Assembly (NCBI RefSeq): GCF_014164785.1
Contig: NZ_JACJFN010000001.1
Location: forward strand, 558,001-622,000
Direction of reading: 5' to 3'
DNA: 64,000 bases
Source of the DNA: Aquipseudomonas guryensis
GTDB lineage: Bacteria > Pseudomonadota > Gammaproteobacteria > Pseudomonadales > Pseudomonadaceae
The notes below the pieces were generated by a model. The model was not told the DNA's origin. It made no database searches and saw nothing but the letters and a program-made list of their open reading frames with translations. The translations under genes and the position numbers were made by a program. Below are positions 1 through 8,714 of the stretch, in pieces; position 1 is the stretch's first letter; each line of letters begins with the position of its first letter.

Positions 1-985
1 GCGCCACAGCATCGCCGAGGGGGAACAGCTGACCACAGCCGGCCACTACCTCGCGGCCACCGCCACAGTCGCTACCGATCAGCGGCACACCGGCGGCCAT
101 GGCCTCCAGCAAGACCATGCCGAACGGTTCGTGGTCGGAGCTCAGGGCGAACACATCGAAGGCCTTGAAGTAGTTACGCCCGTTTGCCACCTGGCCGAGA
201 AAGCGCACCGACTCACTGACGCCCAACTCACTGGCAAGGCGCTTCAGCGCCGTTTCCAGCCTGCCGCTACCCATGATCGCCAGCAGGCTGCCGGCCGGCA
301 GCGCAGGCAGGGCCAGGGCGAAACCGCGGATCAAGGTGGCCTGATCCTTGTCCGGGTGCAGGCGGCCGACATTGCCGATCACCCAGGCGTCCTGCGGCAG
401 GGCCAGGGCCTCGCGAGCCACTGCACGACTGCACTGGGCAGCCTGCACGGTGGCGATATCGATGCGGTTGTACAGGGTCGCGATGCGCTCGGCCGGCCAC
501 CCTGGCAAGCAGGCGCGCATATCGTCGCGTACCGCATCGGAGACACCGAGCAAGGTCAGGCGGCGGCGGAAACAATTGATGAACAGCTGGCGCGAGCGCC
601 GCTGGTACACGCCAAAGGCATGCTGCACGCCGAACACCGGCAGATCGCTGCCGAGCAGGGCGATATAGATCGGCTTGAAGCGATGAGCGATACACAGCTT
701 GAAATCGCGCGAAGCGGCGATGCGCTTGAGGTCGCGAATCGCCTTGAGCTTGAGGCCACGGACCTCACGACTGGAGTAATCGAGGAAAATAACTTCGTCG
801 GAAACCGAGCCGGCTTCGACCTCCGCGCTCGGCGCACCAGTCAGGTAGACGGTGCAGACTTTGTAGCGCGTACCGGCAAACAGCGCGGCGTACTGCCGCG
901 CGCAATCGAGGAAGGGGCCGTCATAGCCATGGCAAAACTGCAATATCCATTGCTGTCCGGCCCCTGCAACCTCAGATGTTGTCAT
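1..985 (-). CDS. wapH: LPS core glycosyltransferase WapH, C-terminus beyond window
   Basis: Glycosyltransferase family 4 (GT-B fold) that adds a sugar to the LPS core at the cytoplasmic face of the inner membrane. It starts at the ATG at 985; the translation begins MTTSEVAGAGQQW and reads open to the window edge. Visible motifs are VGRLHPDKDQATLI, the donor-binding entry of GT4 enzymes, and SSDHEPFGMVLLEAMAAG, with the E-x7-E nucleotide-sugar site. The start overlaps the 3' end of wapO by 14 bp, so the two are probably translationally coupled. The symbol rests on order (next to wapO, as PA5004 is next to PA5005) and on resemblance; the exact sugar transferred cannot be read here. The gene is partial only because of the window edge. 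Confidence 0.85.
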   Translation of the reverse strand, partial: MTTSEVAGAGQQWILQFCHGYDGPFLDCARQYAALFAGTRYKVCTVYLTGAPSAEVEAGSVSDEVIFLDYSSREVRGLKLKAIRDLKRIAASRDFKLCIAHRFKPIYIALLGSDLPVFGVQHAFGVYQRRSRQLFINCFRRRLTLLGVSDAVRDDMRACLPGWPAERIATLYNRIDIATVQAAQCSRAVAREALALPQDAWVIGNVGRLHPDKDQATLIRGFALALPALPAGSLLAIMGSGRLETALKRLASELGVSESVRFLGQVANGRNYFKAFDVFALSSDHEPFGMVLLEAMAAGVPLIGSDCGGGREVVAGCGQLFPLGDAVA

Positions 986-2726
986 ACCAGTCCTTGCCGT
1001 CCTTGACCACGAGGATGTCTTCCATGATCAGGTACTGCAGGTCGGAGCCGTAGAACATGTTCAGTGCGTCGGTCGGCGAGCAGATCATCGGCTCGCCGCG
1101 GCGGTTGAGCGAGGTGTTCAGCGACACGCCGTTGCCAGTGAGCTTCTCCAGCTCCAGCATCATGTCGTAGTAGCGCGGGTTGTACTCGCGTTTGAGTACC
1201 TGGGCGCGCGAGGTGCCATCCTCGTGCACCACTTCGCCTACGCGGGTCTTCCACTCTTCGTTGACTTCGAAGGTGAAGGTCATGAACGGGCTCGGGTGGT
1301 CGACCTTGAGCATCTGCGGGCCGACGGTGTCGAGCATCGACGGGCAGAAGGGGCGCCAGCGCTCGCGGAACTTGATCTGCTCGTTGATCCGGTCAGCCAC
1401 ACCGGCCACGCTCGGGCAGCCGATGATCGAGCGACCGCCGAGGGCGCGCGGGCCGAACTCCATGCGGCCCTGGAACCAGGCCACCGGATTCGCGTCGACC
1501 ATGATCTTGGCGATGCGTTGCGGCATGTTGTCGATCTGCTTGAACACCGGCTTGCTCGGGTGACGGGCGCAGGCGGCAATCACGTCTTCGTTGGAGTACG
1601 AAGGGCCGAGGTAAACGTGCTCCATCTTCTCCACCGGCACGCCGCGCTGGTGCGAGACGTAGGCGGCGGCGCCGACCGAGGTGCCGGCGTCACCGGAAGC
1701 GGGTTGGACAAACAGCTCCTTCACTTCCGGACGGGCGATGATCTTCTGGTTCAGCTTGACGTTCAGCGCGCAGCCACCGGCAAAGGCGATCTTGCCGGTT
1801 TCCTTGATGATGTCACCCAGGTAGTAATCCATCATTTCCAGCGCCAGCTTCTCGAACAGCGCTTGCATGCTGGCGGCGTAGTGAATGTAGGGATCGTCGG
1901 CGATATCGCCCTGGCGTTTCGGCCCCAGCCACTCGATCAGCTTGGGCGAGAAGTAGTAGCCCTTGCCGTTTTCCTTGTAGCGACGGAAGCCGATGACGTT
2001 GGCATAGTCGGTGTTGATGATCAGCTCGCCGTTCTCGAACTTGGCCAGGCGCGAGAAGTCGTACTTGGCCGCGTCGCCGTAGGGCGCCATGCCCATGACC
2101 TTGAACTCGCCGTCGAGCATCTCGAAGCCAAGGAATTCGGTGATCGCGCCGTACAGGCCGCCAAGGGAATCCGGGTCGTAGAATTCCTTGATCTTGTGGA
2201 TCTTGCCGTTCTCGCCGTAGCCGAAGAAGGTGGTGGCGTACTCACCCTTGCCGTCGATGCCGAGGATTGCGGTCTTCTCGGTAAAGCCCGAGCAGTGGTA
2301 GGCGCTGGCGGCGTGGGCCAGGTGGTGCTCGACCGGCTCGATCTTGACCTTCTTCAGGTCGAAGCCGAGCTGCTGCAGGCACCACTGGATGTGCTTGTAG
2401 TAACGCTTGTAGCGGCGGTTGCCCATGAGGATGGCGTCGAGAGCACGGTCCGGCGCGTACCAGTAGCGCTTGGCGTACTGCCAGCGGGCTTTCTCGAAGA
2501 TGCTGATGGGCGCAAACGGAATCGCCACCACGTCGACGTCGCCCGGCTTGATCCCGGCCTGCTCCAGGCAGAACTTGGCCGACTCGTAGGGCATGCGGTT
2601 CTTCGCGTGCTTGTCGCGCACGAAGCGCTCTTCTTCGGCGGCCGCGATCAGCTTGCCGTCGATGTACAGGGCGGCGGATGGATCGTGACTGAGCGCGCCG
2701 GACAGGCCAAGAATCGTCAGTGCCAC
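972..2726 (-). CDS. wapO: LPS core O-carbamoyltransferase (NodU/TobZ family)
   Basis: The 584-residue carbamoyltransferase uses carbamoyl phosphate and ATP to carbamoylate a heptose of the Pseudomonas LPS inner core. The N-terminal part has the ASKHA-type fold, with GLSGALSHDPSAAL at the extreme N-terminus, the metal/substrate histidine cluster EHHLAHAASAY (about residue 130) and KVMGMAPYGD. The C-terminal half is the YrdC-like carbamoyltransferase C domain, containing FGPRALGGRSII and NTSLNRRGEPM. The length matches PA5005. The start overlaps the 3' end of the upstream kinase-like gene by 10 bp, and its own end overlaps wapH, so it lies inside the LPS core operon. Carbamoylation of Hep is family knowledge, not tested here. 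Confidence 0.93.
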   Translation of the reverse strand: MALTILGLSGALSHDPSAALYIDGKLIAAAEEERFVRDKHAKNRMPYESAKFCLEQAGIKPGDVDVVAIPFAPISIFEKARWQYAKRYWYAPDRALDAILMGNRRYKRYYKHIQWCLQQLGFDLKKVKIEPVEHHLAHAASAYHCSGFTEKTAILGIDGKGEYATTFFGYGENGKIHKIKEFYDPDSLGGLYGAITEFLGFEMLDGEFKVMGMAPYGDAAKYDFSRLAKFENGELIINTDYANVIGFRRYKENGKGYYFSPKLIEWLGPKRQGDIADDPYIHYAASMQALFEKLALEMMDYYLGDIIKETGKIAFAGGCALNVKLNQKIIARPEVKELFVQPASGDAGTSVGAAAYVSHQRGVPVEKMEHVYLGPSYSNEDVIAACARHPSKPVFKQIDNMPQRIAKIMVDANPVAWFQGRMEFGPRALGGRSIIGCPSVAGVADRINEQIKFRERWRPFCPSMLDTVGPQMLKVDHPSPFMTFTFEVNEEWKTRVGEVVHEDGTSRAQVLKREYNPRYYDMMLELEKLTGNGVSLNTSLNRRGEPMICSPTDALNMFYGSDLQYLIMEDILVVKDGKDWYDNI

Positions 2727-4195
2727 AGAGAAAACCTCAATTCAGGGCAGGTGCCGGGCACCTGCGGTAAACGTTCGTCGAGCAGCTGGAACAGCGGTGA
2801 GTCAGCCGGCCAGTTGCGCAGAAAGCGCGCGCGATCGCGGGCATAGGCCCGGGCGAAGCTGCGCGCGCGGCGATGTTGCTGCATGGCATCCAGGTCGATC
2901 AGCGACCAGCAAGCCCGCGCCTCATCCCAAAACAGGTTGTTGCCCTTGAAATCCCCGTGGCTGATGCGTTCGCGCAGCAGAGCGGCGAACAGGCGATCCA
3001 GGGCCTGCAAGTCGATTTCAGGAGGCAAACTCAGCCCATCCTGAGCCAGGTAGGGCTGAAAACGGGCGATTATATCCTGCCCGCCGCAGTATTCGGTAAT
3101 CAGGTAGGCCGGGCCGCGCAACCAGCACCAGCGCCGCTCTAGCACGGCCAGCGGACGCGGGGTGGCGATACCCAGCAGCTCCAGGCGATGGCCCTCGCGC
3201 CAGCTGTGCCAGGCGCGACTGGGGCGCCAAAAGCGCTTGAGCCAGTGAGCAAGGCCCTTGATGTTGTAGCGCTTGACCACCAGTTCACGCCCGCCCTGAC
3301 GCACCTGGGCCACCGTGGCGGAACCGCCCAGCTTCAGGGCACGCCCCTGGGCGAGCAACGCATCGGGCTGAGCGAGCAGAGGCGCCAGATCGGCGGCACA
3401 GTCACGGCGCACCACGCGCAAGCCGAATGCGCCGATCCGGGCGCTGAACAGGCTGCAATCGCGGGCGATTTTCTGCATATAGTCGCGCAGGCGCCAGCGC
3501 CGCACCTTGCCCACCTCGACCAGCAGGGCCTCCAGCGGCAGGGCGTGCTCGCCATTGGCCAGCAGGTAGTGCACCAGCAGTTCCTCGATGAAGGGCTGCA
3601 GCTCGGCGGGCAACTGGGCGAAGAACATGCCCAGATTGGCCAGCACCCGCGCGCGCGACAGCGGCTGCCCGGCGACTTCGACCTGCACCCCGCCGCCATC
3701 GATGATCGACACGCAGCCGGCATGGCGCAGCAGGTTGTCCAGATGCAGGTCGGATTGCCACAGCCCCCTGGCGTGCATCTGCGCGATCGCGGCCAGGGCC
3801 TCGCCCAGCACGGCCTGCTGCGCGTCGCTGAGCAGTGGCTCACGCTCCACTGCACGCCAGGCGTCCCACAAGCTTTCGGCACCGTCCAGATAGTCGAACA
3901 GCAGCCAGCCGCCCTGGCCCGCCTGCCAGCCCTGGGCCAGCAACTCGGGCGTGCGCAACCCCTGCTCAGCGAGCAGGCGGGCGCCCTGCAGCTCGCGCTG
4001 GAAATGCCGATCGGCCTTGCCGCCGACCAGCAGTTTGGCCAGAACCGGACGCCCCTGCCACAGAGCGAGACCGACGTAGCGCTGATCCGGCAGCACGCGC
4101 AACAGGCGTTGCAGCTCCAGCTCTTCGCCGGCCAGTTCGATGCGCAGCGGCAGCGCAGGCTGACGGCCGGCCTGGGCCAACTGGGCAAGCCGCAT
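2717..4195 (-). CDS. Two-domain LPS-kinase-like protein (PA5006 type)
   Basis: A 492-residue protein with two kinase-like folds in tandem. Domain 1 (about 1-250) has a lysine region VLAKLLVGGK, a catalytic loop QSDLHLDNLL with Gln in place of the usual His of HxD, and a metal loop IIDGGG. Domain 2 (about 290-480) has LVVKRYNIKG, a canonical loop SHGDFKGNNLFW and LIDLDAM. The start is fixed by an ATGA overlap with the upstream wapQ stop; a start 15 codons earlier would overlap more and has no such signature. It lies between wapQ and wapO, as PA5006 does. A role in core phosphorylation or core assembly is likely from context; the substrate is unknown. Confidence 0.85.
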   Translation of the reverse strand: MRLAQLAQAGRQPALPLRIELAGEELELQRLLRVLPDQRYVGLALWQGRPVLAKLLVGGKADRHFQRELQGARLLAEQGLRTPELLAQGWQAGQGGWLLFDYLDGAESLWDAWRAVEREPLLSDAQQAVLGEALAAIAQMHARGLWQSDLHLDNLLRHAGCVSIIDGGGVQVEVAGQPLSRARVLANLGMFFAQLPAELQPFIEELLVHYLLANGEHALPLEALLVEVGKVRRWRLRDYMQKIARDCSLFSARIGAFGLRVVRRDCAADLAPLLAQPDALLAQGRALKLGGSATVAQVRQGGRELVVKRYNIKGLAHWLKRFWRPSRAWHSWREGHRLELLGIATPRPLAVLERRWCWLRGPAYLITEYCGGQDIIARFQPYLAQDGLSLPPEIDLQALDRLFAALLRERISHGDFKGNNLFWDEARACWSLIDLDAMQQHRRARSFARAYARDRARFLRNWPADSPLFQLLDERLPQVPGTCPELRFSLWH

Positions 4196-4938
4196 CAGCG
4201 TGCTTCCTTGTGCCGACGCCGAGCACCCAGGTGCTGCCACCAGCCCTCCAGATCCCCCGCCGCGCCCAGATAGGCCGCCAGCAGCTCGCGCACCTCGGCC
4301 TCACTCCAGGCACTGGCGCGCCTCAGCAGCGGCTCCAGGTCCTTGATACGGTCGCGTCGGCCGAACAGCAGCGGACGGGTCTTCTCCAGGTCGATCAGCT
4401 GCGCGGCAAAACCCTCACCGGCGGCCTTGAGGAAAATATGCTTGGGGTAGAAGCAACCATGCATCTGCCCGGCATCGTGCAGGCGCCGGGCCAGTTCGCC
4501 GCAGGCGCGCAAAATGGCCTGGCGAGTAGACCCGAGCACGCTCTCCCAACCTTGCAGCCAATGGTCGAGATCCTGCCAACCATCCAATGCACGGGTCAGC
4601 AGGATGGCGCGGCGCTCACCGGGTAAGCGCCGCTCGGCAAAGAAGGCCGCCTGCAGCGCAGGAATGCCCTGCTCGCGGTAGCGCTGGATATTGCGGAACT
4701 CACGGGCAAAGGTCGGCTCACCGAAGGGATGCGCCAGGCTGCGGGTCAGGTGGTTGCTCTGCCGTTTGAGGTAGAAGGCCGTCTCGCCCAGCTCCAGGCG
4801 ATACACGCTGCTCCAGCCGCCGCGCTCGGTGTTGGGCTCGTCCACCGCCTCCAGCTTGAGCGCCCACAGCGCGTCGAAATCAACCAGTCCGTGGCGTTCG
4901 AGGATCGCGCGATCCTCGGCGGCGATAAAGTCGCTCAT
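4195..4938 (-). CDS. wapQ: InaA-family LPS-kinase-like protein WapQ
   Basis: A 247-residue kinase-fold protein of the InaA/Kdo-kinase type. Positioned like PA5007, it probably acts on or near the heptose region at the cytoplasmic membrane. The N-terminal lobe has YLKRQSNHLTRS and the E of FAREFRNIQRY; the catalytic region reads HGCFYPKHIFL and the metal loop LIDLEKTRP. The residue aligned with the HRD aspartate of WaaP is Cys162 (codon TGC), as is common in InaA-like proteins, so catalysis by the standard mechanism is doubtful. The start at 4938 overlaps the wapP stop as ATGA, and its stop overlaps the next start the same way. A longer upstream reading frame is only the shadow of wapP. Confidence 0.85.
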   Translation of the reverse strand: MSDFIAAEDRAILERHGLVDFDALWALKLEAVDEPNTERGGWSSVYRLELGETAFYLKRQSNHLTRSLAHPFGEPTFAREFRNIQRYREQGIPALQAAFFAERRLPGERRAILLTRALDGWQDLDHWLQGWESVLGSTRQAILRACGELARRLHDAGQMHGCFYPKHIFLKAAGEGFAAQLIDLEKTRPLLFGRRDRIKDLEPLLRRASAWSEAEVRELLAAYLGAAGDLEGWWQHLGARRRHKEAR

Positions 4939-5672
4939 TCCCTGCCCTCGAAGAATTTCACTATCTCTCTCACCCGCCGCTTGTCCCCGGCGCTCAGGCG
5001 CTGGCGACCGCGATACTGCAGGTAGAAACGCAGGCGCTGGCTGCGCGACAGCACCTGGCTGGCCACCTTGTCCAGGCAGGCCAGGTCCTTGATGATGCGG
5101 TAACGCAGGAACGGCCCCCACCAGAAGGTGCCGGTCGGGCAATCGATCAGGAACAGCTCGGCGCGATCGTTGACCAGCAGGTTGCGCCACTTCAGGTCGT
5201 TGTGGGCGAAGTGGTGGTCGTGCAAGGCACGGGTCGCCGTCGCCAGTTGGCGGCTGACACCATCCACCCACTGCAGGTCGCGCAAGCGCTCGTCGCGGCG
5301 CTTGGCCAGTAGCGCCAGGTCTTGGGTGTTCTCCAGCTCGCGGGTGATCAACGCGCCGCGCAGGAAGGCGCCAGCCTTGCGCTCCAGGCCGTAGCCGACG
5401 ATGGGCGCAGTGGGAATGCCCCACTTGGCGAAATTCTTCAGGTTCTGCCACTCGGCCTTGACCCGCGGCCGCCCCAGGTAGCGGCGCAAGCCCTTGCCGG
5501 CGCCCCAGTAGCGCTTGACGTAGTAGCGCACGCCATCGCGCTCGATCAGGATCACTTCCGACAGCGGATCGCGTGTCAGGCGCTTGCCCTCCAGGGCGAA
5601 CACCCGCTCCAGGCTGGCCAGCTCAGCCGCCAGCGGCGCAGACAGCTCGGCATTCAGACGCCAACCACTCAT
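4935..5672 (-). CDS. wapP: LPS heptose kinase WapP
   Basis: A 245-residue kinase of the RIO/Kdo-kinase group that phosphorylates the inner-core heptose region. Kinase landmarks are YYVKRYW (lobe-N lysine), LITRELENTQDL (hinge), HNDLKWRNLLVN (catalytic loop with Asp and Asn) and LIDCPTG (metal-binding Asp). All key residues are present, in contrast to the downstream WapQ. It overlaps waaP upstream and wapQ downstream by ATGA each, so translation of waaP-wapP-wapQ-PA5006-like should be coupled. It corresponds to PA5008 by order and length. The phosphorylated position is family knowledge. Confidence 0.9.
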   Translation of the reverse strand: MSGWRLNAELSAPLAAELASLERVFALEGKRLTRDPLSEVILIERDGVRYYVKRYWGAGKGLRRYLGRPRVKAEWQNLKNFAKWGIPTAPIVGYGLERKAGAFLRGALITRELENTQDLALLAKRRDERLRDLQWVDGVSRQLATATRALHDHHFAHNDLKWRNLLVNDRAELFLIDCPTGTFWWGPFLRYRIIKDLACLDKVASQVLSRSQRLRFYLQYRGRQRLSAGDKRRVREIVKFFEGRE

Positions 5673-6499
5673 CCCTGCGCTCCCGGTGCGTATTTGCGGG
5701 CATAGCGCGCCAGCAACCGATCTGCCTTGCGCTCCAGCCAGCCCAGCAAGCGGGCCTCATCACGCAGGAGGGTGCGCAGCGGCTGAGCGCCCTGCAGGGC
5801 GCTGAAATAACCGCGCAGAAAACGCAATTTGTCACGCCGGGTCAGGCCGATGTTAAGCGCCGAGAAATACAGCGCGGCCAGGTCCTTGTTACGCCAGCGC
5901 AGCGGCACGGTGCGGCGCACCTGGGCGCGGTGCAGGTCGATCACCGACAGGCGGAAATCGTCCGCCGTTACCAATTTTTCGGTATGCAGCAGGAAGTGGC
6001 AGATGTAGCAGTCGCGGTGGTTGACCCCGGCACGGTGCATGCTGCCAACCATCTTCGCCACTTCGGCGATCAGCGCACGTTTCAGAAGCGGCTCAGGGGG
6101 CTGCTGCAGCCAGTTCAGGCTGAGCTGTTCGAGGTCGGTGGTTGGCGCCAGCTCCTCGGTGACGATAAAGGAATGCTGCGCCGCCGGATTGCTGCCGCGC
6201 TCGCCATAGGCCACCGCCGTCATGGTCGCCACGCCCGCCTCGGTCAGACGCTGGATGGCCTGCCATTCCTGGGCCGCGCCGAGCACCGGCAGCTTGGCGC
6301 TGAGCAGGTTCTTGGCGATCTCGACCCAACCGACACCACGGTGAATCTTGACGAAATAACCGCGCCCGGCGACTTCGGTGCGCAGGGTGCGGCGGCCTTC
6401 CAGCTCGCGGTAGACCTGGCCCTGCAGACGCTCGACCTCGATAAACGGGTCTTTGCCCTGCCACAGCGACTGGAAAGGTTCAGCGAGGATCAGGCGCAT
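5669..6499 (-). CDS. waaP: LPS core heptose(I) kinase WaaP
   Basis: A 276-residue kinase that phosphorylates heptose I of the LPS inner core, a step required in P. aeruginosa for complete LPS and transport to the outer membrane. Landmarks are YFVKIHRG (lobe-N lysine), TEELAPTTDLE (hinge), NHRDCYICHFLL with Asp163, and VIDLHRAQ. An ATG 15 codons upstream exists, but the family begins MRLxLAEPF, and that start has a GGAA-type ribosome site just before it. The gene is separated from waaG by about 88 bp holding a REPIN, then overlaps wapP by ATGA. Confidence 0.95.
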   Translation of the reverse strand: MRLILAEPFQSLWQGKDPFIEVERLQGQVYRELEGRRTLRTEVAGRGYFVKIHRGVGWVEIAKNLLSAKLPVLGAAQEWQAIQRLTEAGVATMTAVAYGERGSNPAAQHSFIVTEELAPTTDLEQLSLNWLQQPPEPLLKRALIAEVAKMVGSMHRAGVNHRDCYICHFLLHTEKLVTADDFRLSVIDLHRAQVRRTVPLRWRNKDLAALYFSALNIGLTRRDKLRFLRGYFSALQGAQPLRTLLRDEARLLGWLERKADRLLARYARKYAPGAQG

Positions 6500-6510
6500 G
6501 GAACCTTCCT

Positions 6511-6571
6511 GTAGGAGCAAGCTTGCTGGTGATCCGAGCAGCACAAGAGCATCGCCAGCAAGCTGGCTCCT
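6511..6571. repeat. REPIN-type inverted repeat, copy 1
   Basis: Two REP-like arms in inverted orientation, GTAGGAGCAAGCTTGCTGG and CCAGCAAGCTGGCTCC, around a short centre. The same pair occurs at 24044-24110 and 57435-57498. It lies inside the LPS core operon between waaG and waaP and could form a stable mRNA hairpin. Such elements are moved by RAYT transposases encoded elsewhere; none is seen in this window. Confidence 0.85.
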
Positions 6572-6587
6572 CCAAGATCAAGAACAC

Positions 6588-7709
6588 TCATGCCCGCTCC
6601 GCTAGGATCACGTCTGCCGCGTGCTGCGGCATGGAATACAGGTCGGCCGTGTCGGCGAAGGCCAGGCCATTGGCGCTCCACTTTTTGCGCGCCGCATCGT
6701 CGACCAGCATCTCGGCGAGCATGGCGTTGAGCCGCTCCTGCTGGAACGGGCTGGGCACCACGCGGCCGGCATCGGCCTCGGCGATGTAATGGGCGTAGCC
6801 ACAGACATCGCTGACCAGTACCGGCAAGCCGGAAACCAGCGCTTCCAGCAGCACGGTGCCGGTGTTCTCGTTGTAGGCCGGGTGGATCAGCAGGTCGGCA
6901 CCCAGCAGGAAGCGCGGAATGTCGCTGCGCCCCTTGAGGATCTGTACCTGCTCGGACACGCCCAGCGCCTTGGCCTGCAGCTGGAACGAACGCGGGTCGT
7001 CCTGACCGATGGCGATCAGCCGGGTGCGCTGTTTCAGCTCGTGCGGCAAGGCGGCCAGCGCCTTGAGGCTGCGGTCCAGGCCCTTGGTCTTGAAGCCGGA
7101 GCCGATCTGCACCAGCAGCAGGTCGTCGTCGGCCAGCTTGAACTCACGGCGGAACTCGGCGCGGATCTCGCCGGCATTGGCCGGCGCGCGACGGTCGGCG
7201 GCGATACCCGGCGGCAGCAGATGGAAACGCGCTTCAGGGGTTTGGTAATGCTTGATGAAGAGCGGCTGCTGCACCTCGGAAATCATCAGGATCTCGGTCT
7301 TCGACTCGGGGGCGAACACCGCCCGCTCGTAGTCGGCGAAATGCTTGTAGCGGCCCCAGCGCTTGTAGATCGGCGCACGCAGGGTCTGCGCCTTGTCTTC
7401 GTAGCAGCCGTCGGCGGCGTAATACACGTCCAGACCGGGCATCTTGTTGAAGCCGATGACCCGATCCACCGGCTCGCGCGCCAGGTCAGCAGCCAGCCAG
7501 GCGCTGAACTTCTCGTTGCGGTGGTGGTTAAAGAACGCCTTGATCGGCGCAACGCGCACGTCAAAACCGGCGGGCACCTCGCCCTCCCAGATCGGCGTGT
7601 AGACGCGGATGGCATGGCCACGCGCCTGGCACTCCAGGGCGATGCGCAGGAAATCGCGCTGCAGGCCGCCAAAGGGAAAATACTTGTAGAGGACGAACGC
7701 CAACTGCAT
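6588..7709 (-). CDS. waaG: LPS core glycosyltransferase WaaG
   Basis: A 373-residue GT-B family 4 enzyme that adds the first outer-core hexosamine/hexose to the heptose region at the inner membrane. The glycine-rich N-terminus FPFGGLQRDFLRIA binds the acceptor side. LVQIGSGFKTKGLDRSLKAL and HPAYNENTGTVLLEALVSGLPV are the donor-binding segment with the E-x7-E motif. The chosen ATG at 7709 overlaps the waaC stop as TGATG; a GTG one codon earlier is possible. The length equals the known Pseudomonas WaaG. Confidence 0.95.
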   Translation of the reverse strand: MQLAFVLYKYFPFGGLQRDFLRIALECQARGHAIRVYTPIWEGEVPAGFDVRVAPIKAFFNHHRNEKFSAWLAADLAREPVDRVIGFNKMPGLDVYYAADGCYEDKAQTLRAPIYKRWGRYKHFADYERAVFAPESKTEILMISEVQQPLFIKHYQTPEARFHLLPPGIAADRRAPANAGEIRAEFRREFKLADDDLLLVQIGSGFKTKGLDRSLKALAALPHELKQRTRLIAIGQDDPRSFQLQAKALGVSEQVQILKGRSDIPRFLLGADLLIHPAYNENTGTVLLEALVSGLPVLVSDVCGYAHYIAEADAGRVVPSPFQQERLNAMLAEMLVDDAARKKWSANGLAFADTADLYSMPQHAADVILAERA

Positions 7710-8713
7710 CACACCGCCTCCTGCTGCGCCAGGAGCAAGGCGTTCAGCTCGTTGCCCACTCGCTCAGCGCCCAGGCCATCGAAGCAGGGCTTGTTCCGGT
7801 CACCGCTGCCGGCATTCGGCCCGCTGGCGCACAGGTGCACCTGGCCACGGCCGTAGGCGCCGACACGGCCCGGCAGGGTCGGGCCGTACAGGGAAATGCT
7901 CGGCACATCCAGCGCTGCGGCCAGATGGCCGAGTCCGGTGTCCACCGCCACGCAGGCGGTGGCGCCGGCGATCACCTTGGCCACGCCTGCCAGATTCAGT
8001 TTCGGCAGCACGGCGGCGCCATCGATGCCGGCGACGATGCGCTCGGCACGCGCCTTCTCGGTCTCGTTGCCCCAAGGCAGGCGCACGGCCCAGCCCTGCC
8101 CGGCCATGCGTTCGGCCAGCGCGCGCCAGTCGGCTTCCGGCCAGTGCTTGCTGGCCCAGGTGGTGCCATGCAGGAACAGCAGGTAAGGCGCCTGCGAGGC
8201 ATCGGCCATGGCCGCGCGATCCAGGCCGTAGTCGCCGATACTGGCCGGCAGTGGGTAGCCGAGTGACTGAGCAAATAGCTGGCGGGTACGTTCCAGGGCA
8301 TGCTGATCCTTGGGTACCGCGTACAGGCGATCATAGAAGCGACAGGCAATCGGCTCGCGTGCCGAATCGCGATCCAGGCCGGCAATCGGCGCCTTGACGT
8401 AGCGGGTCAGCCAGGCGCTTTTCAGCAAACCCTGGGCGTCGATCACCAGGTCATAATCGGGCTCGCCCAGGCGCGCTTTGAAGCGGCGCCAGTCGCCATT
8501 TTTCAGGGTTTGCCAGAGGCTCTTGCGCCAGCGGCGGATAGCCACCGGAATCACCTGGGCCACGGCCGGATGCCAGGCCGGGATCTCGGCGAAGCCCTCC
8601 TCCACCACCCAGTCGAACTGGATGCCGGGAATGGCCCGCGCCGCGTCGGTCAGCGCCGGCAGGGTGTGGACCACGTCGCCTAGGGAAGACGTTTTAATCA
8701 GCAGTACCCGCAA
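7709..8713 (-). CDS. waaC: Lipopolysaccharide heptosyltransferase I
   Basis: A 334-residue GT9 enzyme that transfers L-glycero-D-manno-heptose from ADP-heptose to Kdo of Kdo2-lipid A. N-terminal MRVLLIKTSSLGDVVHTLPAL is the classic heptosyltransferase I opening, with the catalytic Asp in SSLGD. HGTTWASKHWPE and DTGLGHLAAALDVPSISLYGPT form the ADP-heptose site. It lies one base downstream of waaF and overlaps waaG, the normal waaF-waaC-waaG order of Pseudomonas. Confidence 0.96.
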   Translation of the reverse strand: MRVLLIKTSSLGDVVHTLPALTDAARAIPGIQFDWVVEEGFAEIPAWHPAVAQVIPVAIRRWRKSLWQTLKNGDWRRFKARLGEPDYDLVIDAQGLLKSAWLTRYVKAPIAGLDRDSAREPIACRFYDRLYAVPKDQHALERTRQLFAQSLGYPLPASIGDYGLDRAAMADASQAPYLLFLHGTTWASKHWPEADWRALAERMAGQGWAVRLPWGNETEKARAERIVAGIDGAAVLPKLNLAGVAKVIAGATACVAVDTGLGHLAAALDVPSISLYGPTLPGRVGAYGRGQVHLCASGPNAGSGDRNKPCFDGLGAERVGNELNALLLAQQEAV

Positions 8714-8714
8714 A

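Noticed and set aside
1224..2846. 540-codon plus-strand frame opposite wapO
   Set aside because: Composition (His/Val/Asp/Gly-rich) is that of an antisense frame in high-GC DNA; wapO on the other strand has clear family motifs and operon overlaps.
4939..5451. N-terminal extension of wapQ
   Set aside because: The longer frame translates to Arg/Pro/Ala-rich sequence overlapping wapP; the ATGA overlap at 4935-4938 fixes the true start.
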